Shown piece after piece: positions 55,867-64,000 of a stretch of DNA of 64,000 nt. The stretch spans positions 992,001-1,056,000 of the forward strand of contig MU839841.1 in NCBI GenBank assembly GCA_030411725.1, in the 5' to 3' direction. How positions within the stretch are numbered: position 1 is the stretch's first letter; each line of letters begins with the position of its first letter. Source of the stretch: Echria macrotheca (taxonomy: Eukaryota > Ascomycota > Sordariomycetes > Sordariales > Schizotheciaceae). The notes under the pieces were generated by a model. It ran no database searches. It was not told where the DNA came from and was given only the letters and a program-made list of their open reading frames with translations. A program made the translations under genes and the position numbers.

Positions 55867-58800
55867 ACACCAGCCCTGTGTCAGAAAGAGGCAAACCGGG
55901 GGAATAGTGGATATGGAAGGGTGTTTAATTTTATCAGAACCAAGCCGCTGTGCAAGCAGGACTTCTTGATCGGCCATCTCCAACCATCGAGCAGACGCAT
56001 GGTTTCCCGATCAACGCCTTTCTATGACGTCTTGGGTACGGACTCGAAAAGTCACTCGAGAGAGGAAAAAGGGGAAACACCGGGTTATTTTTGAACATGG
56101 CCGTAGTGGCTTTTGCAGCTGCCCGGCATTGGAGTGGATGCTGCTGACTTGTTAGGATAGCCTACTTAACATGTGATGCCGCACTAAGTCAGCTACTGCA
56201 ATTCTTTCCAGGTCTCGCCATCTTTAGGGACCACCTGGTGCCTGGAAAGCACAGGCTCCCAACTACACCTTCTCTTGTCTTTGCTATGCCTCCCGGAGCC
56301 AAGCACACCGGCGATCTTCCGGGGACCACTTCGGGTTGGGTCTATCTATGAAAGAACTCTTGTCTTCACCGTTGGATAGATACTGTCCTTCCTTCGGCAT
56401 ATTCGCTAGTTGCTTTTTCACTCATGTGTAACTTGTCAACCCAAAAGTCCTTTTGTCGATCTTCGACCAACGTCAGTCCTATGGGCATATATATACCTGA
56501 GTACATACTAAAGAATGGTGGAGTGACGACGGAGAATTCCAATACCTTTTCCCCCATACTTGTCAAACGTCTTCAACAACAGCACATTCACGGAGTGTAT
56601 CAACCAAGCTCCACTGACATAGGTATGTTTGTCAGTTTGTGACATTTGAAACGCCGTTGATGCTAAGGACCTCGCCAGTCGGTATAACTCAACTTCATGT
56701 TAGAACGACACGTCCAACACTGTTAGCGCGACATATCTACACCATGGAAGCCGGGAATAGAGATTTCTACCATCCATGGTGAGATCGCCTTTCCCATACA
56801 TTCGCCTGCCTCGACCCCTTGTCCACTCAGCCGTGATCTCATTCCGTTCCAGACTACTCATCAACAACCTCATAAAATTCGATAACCGAATCCAAGATAT
56901 TCCGTCCACCCAAGCCCCCGGAGGATCGAAGCACCCAGTCGTTGTTCCGCGTACCCTGTAATCCTCGATTCCGCGGACCCTAAAGCCGCCCCTCGCAGCC
57001 GCACCGTTAAGAAGGCAAAACAGAAAAGAAGCCACGCTCCCTCTCACGAGAGAGAAAACAGCAACATAGACCCTCCGACGGAGGAGGAGGCAATCAACTT
57101 CAATAAATATTCCCACCTCTAAAATGAAGCATCAGCAAACCTCTCAGCCCACCCCCTTTCCTCCCTCCCCAAAAGACGCTGAACCATGCCTTCCTTCTCC
57201 ATTTTTTCGGTCCGGAGGAATAGATGAATAGACTCCAAGAAACGGATTAGAAGCTTGGACTATTCATATATACATTCACCGGGTCTAATACCGATGAGAT
57301 AAACCTGTGATTTCTTTCCCCCCATCCCATCCCCTTTTCTCTCGTATATTCCGTATATTTACTTCCTAGCGGCCCCTCTAGTATCTAGCTGGACTAATAA
57401 ATGGGTACTTGCACCGATGTGTAATATACGGGTTATCTAGTTCTACTAGTCCGCCATGAGACGGGCAAGTGACCCCCCTCCCCCCATTACATAGTGACCT
57501 GACTCTGCGGCCGCGAGTGAGGTTAATCTACCGTTATACAAAACCCAGCAGGGTATGATCTCGTTCATATGGCCGCTCCTTGTTGTTTCTACGTGGTATT
57601 CTATTTCGGGACCAGGACCGAGAGAAGAATAAAAAGAGTGAACGGTAAACAGTGGACAAGCCTTCCGTCAAAATACATACCTACCTACCTACCGCTGATC
57701 CAAAAAGCCACAATGTTATCATCCCTTCCTAGTCACTACGGATTAACCCATCAGACGAGATATATCTCCAATCCCCCAACCATTCACACCCGCCCATCCA
57801 GCCAGCCCAGATTCCTATTTCCCATACCATTCTTTCCTTTTCATCCATCCAAAAAGAATCTGTTTCCAGATGAACTGACGACTGACGACGCAAACCCTGC
57901 GCCTGCCCTCATCCCTCCTCATAAACCAAACCAAACCAAACCTGACCAAACCAGACCAAACCAAACCAAACCAAATCACATAACATCACAGCAGCACATC
58001 CACCACATAAGGAAGAGAACGTTAAAATATTTCCCATTTTGATTTCATCCCGATCCCGAGAGAGAGAGGCTAGCAGACGTAGACGTAGTACGTAAAAAAA
58101 AAGAATTTTGTATTAACACACAAGAAAAAAAAGGGGTGGGGGTCTGGTGTTGTTCTCCCGAAAGAAGAAACGGAAAAAGAACAACACAACACACACAGGC
58201 AGCATACAACGTACAAAAGAAACAACCTTCCCCACCCGCCCACCACCACTCCAACGCCCCCAAGACAGCGATTGTTTCTTCCTCTTCTTCTCCTCTCCCC
58301 CCTCTCTTCTTATCTTATATCTTTCCCTTCCCCCAGCCAGCACCTCTTCGTATTCCATCCCATCCCATCCCTATCCCATCCCAATCCAAGCACCCGCCCA
58401 GACAAGGGTACCAGCAGATCCATCCTTTTCGTGGGGAGGCACAGAGTGTAGAGAGCGAGGTAGAAATAACCGTCGAAACGCGCGCGCCGGGGATAGACCG
58501 TCCAACAAGGTTTTGTATATATGAATTTTTTTCAACGTTGCTTCGGACATTTGCGGTAAGGTAGAAAAACCCTGATGATTCCTCAGCAAGAAAAACCCCC
58601 TTAGCTCTCCCTTCCACCCTCGAGAGAAACAGAAAAAAAAAACAGGCCGTTCGTCCCTAAAAACCTTTCTCTCTCTCTCTGAGCCGCCGCAGAAAAGACA
58701 CGTTATAAAAGGAGTAAACTACCACCAACCTGGCCAACCCTCCTCCCACCAACCATCCATACATAAACCCTGGATAGACAGAGCAGATCGAACAGAGAGA

Positions 58801-59251
58801 CAAGCCCCGAGAGAAAGAGAGAGAGTCCCCACAAAAGTTACTTCTCAGCTTCCGCCCAACAACCCTCATCAACCGTCGCCGCCGCCATCCATCCGTACAA
58901 ACAAAAACTCCTTGGAAACTATTGTGCAAGAATTGAGGGGGTTTTTAGATAGTCGCCATCAAAGTCGAAGCAATGCCACCAAGCCCTTTCTGGAGGGCAA
59001 GCTCGCAGTTCGGCGAGTACCGTTTCCGTGGAAGGCCGCGGTACTACTGTGTGAAAAACCATGTCGTCACTTCGTCCTGTCTACGCCAGACCGTGGTGAT
59101 TAAAAAGGCGTTATCAGGTGGAATTAAAACAGAAAAAGAAAAGGTTGTGTGTGCACTCGTTGTCTTTTCAGAGCGGCGCGCGGTCGGTCTGTCGGTCGGC
59201 GGTCGCGTATCCGGGGAGGAAGACAGTCGTTATCGGCATCATCCGGCCATC
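55867..59251. other. Gene-poor interval, right part
   Basis: About 3.4 kb, more AT-rich than the rest of the window, especially 56.0-57.6 kb. No coding gene is recognised. Frames at 56366-56566 (-) and 56424-56642 (+) overlap and have no known domain; they could be further decayed element sequence. A short AAACC repeat lies at 57923-57975. The segment from about 58 kb to 59.25 kb is CT/CA-rich and probably includes the G-beta 3' UTR. Confidence 0.45.
57923..57975 (+). repeat. AAACC microsatellite
   Basis: About ten imperfect copies of a five-base AAACC unit, interrupted by two single-base variants (CTGACC and CAGACC). It has no coding context. Confidence 0.85.
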
Positions 59252-60580
59252 TCAGTACGCCCAAACCTTGAGCTACACAGGTGTTAGAGCGCTTCGAGGA
59301 CACAAACAGAACCGAAAACCTACCAAAGAGTCCCATGAACCCGTGCACAGACTTATGCCGTCGTTAGAGACGCCCAAGCAGCTGACGCGGTTCTCGTGGC
59401 CCACAAGAGAGCCGACCTTCTCGCCCCGTGTCACATCCCAGACCTGCAAGACGTTAGAGAGCGGTACTAACGAATATCTACCGGCTCGCTTACCTTGCAC
59501 TCAAAGTCGTCGTAACCCGCAAAAAGGAGACGGCCGGAAACCGACGTGGCGACGGACGTGATGCCGCAGAGAATCGACTCCGACTGCAAGGCTGTCAGCA
59601 CTCATCTACCTCACCATAGACACCGTAACTGCTTACCCCGTAGACGTTCAATTCCCGGTCGGCACGGATATCAAACAGCCGGCAGGTGGCGTCGTCGGAG
59701 CCGGTGACGAACGAGTGGCCGTCGGGGAAGAATTGGATCGCATTGATATCCGACTCGTGGCCGGCAAACGTCTGGACGGCCTTGCCGGCGCGGATGTCCC
59801 ACAGCTTGGCGAAAGCGTCGCATGCGCCCGAGATGAAGGTGTTCTGGTTGGTGGGGTTCAAGCTGATGCTCATGACATCGCCCAGGTGGTCGGCAAACTC
59901 GATAACCTTGGTCCCCGTCTCGATATCCCACTTCATGCACGTCATATCGCCCGAGGAAGTAAGGATGCTGCGGTCGTTGATGAAGCGGCAGCACGAGAGG
60001 TAGCCGGCGTGGCCAGAGAGCTCGCGGGCGACCCGGGTTGGCCCATCCCTGTTAGAGTTGAGATTGTAAATGGAGCAGATGTTGTCGAGACCGCCACAGG
60101 CGACGTAGTTCCCGCTTGGGGCGTAGGCGCAGGTCATGACCCACGAGGATCGGAGGGGGATGGCGTGCACCTTGTTGGTGGTGTAGGCGTCCCAGATAAT
60201 CAGCTTGCCGTCCTGCGAGGCCGACACGAGATGCCTCCGGTCCGTGGACCAGTGCATGGCGTAGATCTTGGCGAGATGGCCCTTTAGTGTCCTCTTCGTC
60301 CGCATCAGCTGGTTCTTGGGGATCGAGTCATGCGCTTGTGCGGCGACAGCACGAACTAGACAGAAAACACGGTCAGCGGGCGCCGGCAAGCTGGCAATTG
60401 GCCGCAACCGGGGCGATGCGTCGCTCGGGTGCAGCGTCGGGGGCACTCACGCGTCGTGTCGGCGAGCTCATCCTTCTTTCGCTTGATCCGGTCTTTGAGC
60501 GTCTCGGCCTCGCGACGCGCCTGCTGGATGCGAGCCTGCATGGCCTCTGGCGACACCTCGTTCTGCCGACCTTGGTCCAT
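59252..60580 (-). CDS. gnb-1: Heterotrimeric G-protein beta subunit
   Basis: Five exons: 60451-60580, 59637-60355, 59494-59583, 59324-59443 and 59252-59272 (359 aa, the standard fungal G-beta size; Neurospora GNB-1 and Aspergillus SfaD class). With G-gamma it forms the dimer released from G-alpha that signals in mating, conidiation and growth. The N-terminal helix ([19 protein letters not shown]) forms the coiled coil with G-gamma. Seven WD40 blades follow, with classic elements [75 protein letters not shown] and [13 protein letters not shown], ending SLLKVWAY. The last exon codes only six residues plus stop. All phases close. The start is confirmed by the conserved length. Confidence 0.97.
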
Positions 60581-62414
60581 CGTGGGATGAGGGCGGCGCC
60601 GTTGCAAGCCGGGATCGGAATTGGGGCGATGGCGGGATCGGCGGGGACACGGCGATGGCGGAATGAGACAGAAGGGGGATCGCGAGGATTGGGAGGCCGG
60701 AGTGGTGGTCGACTGGTGTTGTGGGAGAAAGGTTCAAGCTCCAGGGGTGGGTGGGTGCTGGCCGACCAGTAAAACCGCTAGGCAGGGCCCGACGCTTCTG
60801 AACGAAATGACAGTCGGAAAGGCGAGTGGAGAGGGGACGCGAGCTTGGGGGCCGGGGGGGTTGTTCGATGCGGACCCAAGTAACCGAAATCGCGGCCGAC
60901 GGCCTTCCTTTCAGCGACCGCAACTGGGAACCCTAGTTAGACGCAACCGATTTTGCTGCTGGTCGTCGCGGACCAACGCCAACAGCTCCAGAGGTGCAGA
61001 GCGACGACGACGACTGCGGCGGCTTGTTTGGGGCGGGGTGTGGTGATGAGGGAGAGAACGGAAACGGGTGATTTTTTTTCACAGGCCCAGGATGGGATGC
61101 TCGGCCGTCAAAGGCTGGGAGAGCAGCAGTTGGAAAACTTGGGATCTGGCGAACGGGAACCCGGGCGGATTTTCGAATTATTACCATGCGCTAGATTGAG
61201 GGGGAGGGACCGGGGGTCGACTCAAAGGTCGCAGTTCTGCGTTGCAGGTGTGCAGACAGACCAGCAAGCACGCACCACAGGCGAGCCGAGCAATGGGAGA
61301 TCGGATATGTCAGCTGGAGGGGGATGGCAGAAAGCAGCAGCCGTCGCGCACATACACACACTGTCTCAACTTGCATCTCCCGGCGCGCACTGCGACGACG
61401 AGGGGAAAAGGGGACGGCTTTTTCGCACCAGCCAATCCACCGCGCTCTCGATTGGGCCCGATAGAGGATGGAGCATCGCGGGGATCCAGCTGCGAAGAAA
61501 GCTGCTGAGGGCAGGAGCCATGCCAAGTGTGAGCGACATTAACAGCGTGCACGGACCCTTCACTTCACTGCCCAGAGGCTGAAAGACAACAGTCGACTGT
61601 GGAACTGCGAAAAAAAAAGAGGGAAAAAAGTCACCAACGGTACCTTCCCCTTCGGCGACTTGTCGCAACGACCGGGAGTCGTGGATGCACCGCATGATGC
61701 AAACACCAGGCTGAGGTGGCCGTCCAGAGGACCGGCTCTCTGGCTGCCGTCGCCGCCGCCGCCGTTAAGGCACCGGCTTCTTTTTTATTCAGTTTGCATA
61801 TATTGTCATGCAAGGCCGTGGCCCGGGTCCGGCTGGTGGCCCCAACAGGGACTTGGAAAAGACATGCAGCCAGCTTCCATTTCGATCGCAGAGGTCATCT
61901 GCGGCACATGCACGATTGACGACCAAAGCAGCAACCGGTGGAGTCGTCCCGCGAACCCGCTGTGGTTTTGTGGTTCTGCGGTGTGCTGTGGTTTCCAGGG
62001 GCAGCTTACGCGGGCAGTTGGAGTCTGGATAAAATCAATCGACCTGGCAACTTGGCTGCCACGTCCGAGATTGGACACCTGCTGTTGGATGACACGGAAA
62101 AAAGGATGGAGAAACGGGGATCCTGTGACGGTCACTGTTTGCACAATTGTTCTGTCGGTCTGCGAAACAAGTTTGCCTTGATTATGGCGAAGAGGATTCA
62201 GGACGCCATGGTCTAAAGTTAGCAGCGGCTTCGTTCCCATTGGAAGTCGCTCCAAACGGCAGTTTGTGGCGGACCCGGGCCGATCGGGTCGCTGCCGGCA
62301 GCAGCCCCACTCTCGCCGAGTTCGCCGTCGTCCCCCCTGTGTTCCCCTCGACATCTCCGTGACGGCCACAAGCTCCCTCCCGTCCGGCTGCCGTATCCGA
62401 GAGACGTGGGTAAA
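60581..62414. promoter_or_regulatory. Divergent intergenic region G-beta / deaminase
   Basis: About 1.8 kb between divergent starts, holding both promoters. GC-rich frames (for example 60953-61582 plus and 61806-62645 minus) do not resemble proteins. No TATA box stands out. Confidence 0.45.
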
Positions 62415-63797
62415 ATGACGCAGTCCCAAAAGGATGAGATTGACTTCACGGCACTTCCCAAAATTGAAGTAATGCCCCCTTTTTGTGGACATATATCCGT
62501 AAACCACCACTAACATGATCAGCTCCATGCCCATCTCAGTGGCAGCATCAGTCGACAGTGTCTCCATGAGATTTGGCTCAAGAAAAAGGCAGAGGGAAAG
62601 ACAGATCTCGAGGATCCGCTGGTCGTGATGCCCGAGGGCAAACACGACTACGACCTCAAGACTTTCTTCCCTCTCTTTTCCACATACACGTATCGGCTTA
62701 TCGACGATGCCTGGTCCCTCAGGTACTCAACCCTCTCGGTGCTCCGGGACTTTGCCGCCGACGGGGTGGTCTATCTCGAGCTCCGCACCACTCCCCGGGA
62801 GATGCCGGCCGCCGGCCTGGACAAGGAAGACTACGTCCGCCTCGTCCTCGACACCATCTCCCAGTATGAAGCCGCCGAGCCGCCAGCTTCCGGCCCGGGG
62901 ATGATGCACACCCGTCTGATTCTTTCTGTTTGTTTCTCACTCTTATTCCCACTCGACTGATCACCAACCCTGTCGGGGCAGGTCGACCGCCGCAACACCC
63001 TCCCCGAAGCCCAGCACGTCCTCTCTCTAGCCGAGAAATTCCACAGCCCCGACGACCGGAACGTAAACGTCGTGGCCCTCGACCTCTGCGGCGACCCCTC
63101 GGCCCCAGATATCTACAAGTTCGCCCCGGTGCTCGACAGCCGCGCCCCCCGACGCCGGCTCATCCCCACGCTCAAGACGACGCTGCACTTCGCCGAGGCC
63201 GAGTGTTCCTCCTCCGACGCCGAGCTCTCGACATTACTCTCGTGGCAACCCGACCGCATCGGACACGTGATCCACATCAGCCAGACGATTCGCGAGGCCA
63301 TCGTTGCCCGCGGCGGCGGCACAGACGAGAAACGTCCGTACGGGCTGGAGCTCTGTCTGAGTTGTAATGTGCACGCGGGCATGATTAGCGGCGGGTTTGA
63401 AGAGCAGTTCGTTTACCCTCCCTTCCTCTCTTCCATCCCATCCGTCCCCTTCCCAAATACTCTGGACCTAACTAAACTCGTCATTGCCTGTTCGGTATAA
63501 TAGTCACTTTGGCGAGTGGTGGCAGGAGAAGGACTGTGTCGTGGTCATCTGCGTAAGCCCTCCCCTGAGACCCTTATATCCGTAGATCCCAAGAAACTGA
63601 AAAACGGCTCTTCCTTCCAAAAACAGACCGATGACGTAGGCGTCTTCGGAAGCAAGCTCTCCAACGAATACGCCCTTGTCGCGCACCACTTCGGCCTCGG
63701 CCGCGCAGAGATCTGCGCCCTCGCCCGGAGGGGGATCGATGTCATCTTTGCCGGCGAGGACGAGAAGGCACGTCTCCGGGAGATTATGTGGACTTGA
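62415..63797 (+). CDS. Adenosine-deaminase-like protein (ADAL type)
   Basis: Five exons: 62415-62468, 62523-62927, 62982-63406, 63504-63552 and 63627-63797 (367 aa; human ADAL is about 355). The family are zinc hydrolases of the adenosine/AMP deaminase fold; plant and animal ADAL proteins deaminate N6-methyl-AMP to IMP. The zinc HxH motif is LHAHLSGS, reconstituted across the first splice junction after LPKIE. Other motifs are VYLELRTTPRE, LHFAEAE (the catalytic His/Glu segment), DRIGHVIHI, LELCLSCNV, HHFGEWW and the zinc/catalytic TDDVGVF. All introns have GT-AG ends and phases close. The start is the first ATG in frame with the motif. Substrate preference is inferred from family only. Confidence 0.9.
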
Positions 63798-64000
63798 CAA
63801 CAACAAACCGAGGATATCCTTTTCCTACTAGGAACCGGCCATCATTTCAAAACTGGAATCCTCAAGGGAAAACGAATACGTGAAAGAAATTGGAAAAGGA
63901 AGAAGGGTGACCAAGGGGAAGAAGTCCAACGAGAGCAAGCCCACGACAGAGTAAACTTTCTTCTCGAATAAACCAACTCCTATGATTAGCCCAATTCCTA

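Noticed and set aside
56366..56642. Overlapping ORFs right of the gag relic as reverse transcriptase or integrase remnants
   Set aside because: I could not recognise any pol motif (YxDD, HHCC or DDE-type) in any frame, so no pol call is made.

Overview
The window is nuclear DNA of a filamentous ascomycete (Pezizomycotina, most likely a Sordariomycete). Genes carry short GT-AG introns of about 45-130 bases with internal CTAAC-like branch points. Coding sequence is GC-rich with strong C/G bias at third positions, and the proteins look closest to Neurospora- and Chaetomium-type families (Tom22, G-beta, phosducin-like PhnA/BDM-1, EDC3). I see no bacterial-style operon, CRISPR array or intact transposon. 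I support 20 protein-coding genes, one intron-containing tRNA-Ile and one retroelement relic. Exon limits were set by hand from splice consensus and reading phase.

Layout, left to right: YKT6 SNARE (-, 0.6-1.4 kb); FYVE-finger protein (+, 3.3-4.3 kb); ELO-type fatty-acid elongase (-, 6.5-7.9 kb); long-chain fatty alcohol oxidase of the GMC family (+, 9.6-12.1 kb); a combined MoaA/MoaC molybdenum-cofactor gene (-, 12.6-14.8 kb), divergent from a WDR8/WRAP73-like WD-repeat protein (+, 15.3-17.0 kb); a small RRM-like protein with a Gly-Tyr-Ala repeat tail (+, 18.0-18.7 kb); tRNA-Ile(AAU) (+, 20.1 kb); a minus-strand trio of DUF3074 protein, EDC3 and PIF1 helicase (21.3-29.4 kb); Nha1-type Na+/H+ antiporter (+) and Tom22 (+) at 32.3-36.3 kb; then a minus-strand run of Zn2Cys6 regulator, TAF14 (YEATS/ET), RanBP1, a one-TM protein of unknown function and a class I phosducin-like protein (38.2-53.3 kb); a 5.9-kb gene-poor interval with a degenerate gag fragment arranged as an inverted repeat (55.5-55.8 kb); the G-protein beta subunit (-, 59.3-60.6 kb); and an adenosine-deaminase-like protein (+, 62.4-63.8 kb).

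Most genes are unrelated housekeeping functions: membrane traffic, lipid metabolism, cofactor synthesis, mRNA decay, genome maintenance, ion homeostasis, protein import, nuclear transport, transcription and signalling. The clearest functional pairing is the phosducin-like protein with G-beta, since class I phosducin-like proteins assist G-beta-gamma assembly. The most interesting points are: (i) the moaA-moaC gene, whose architecture parallels human MOCS1, where an optional intron would delete the terminal Gly-Gly of MoaA and fuse it in frame to MoaC; (ii) the inverted-repeat gag relic; (iii) an elongase with Gln in place of the first His of its histidine box; (iv) a FYVE finger with a Cys-to-His ligand change. 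I found no obviously new multi-gene system.
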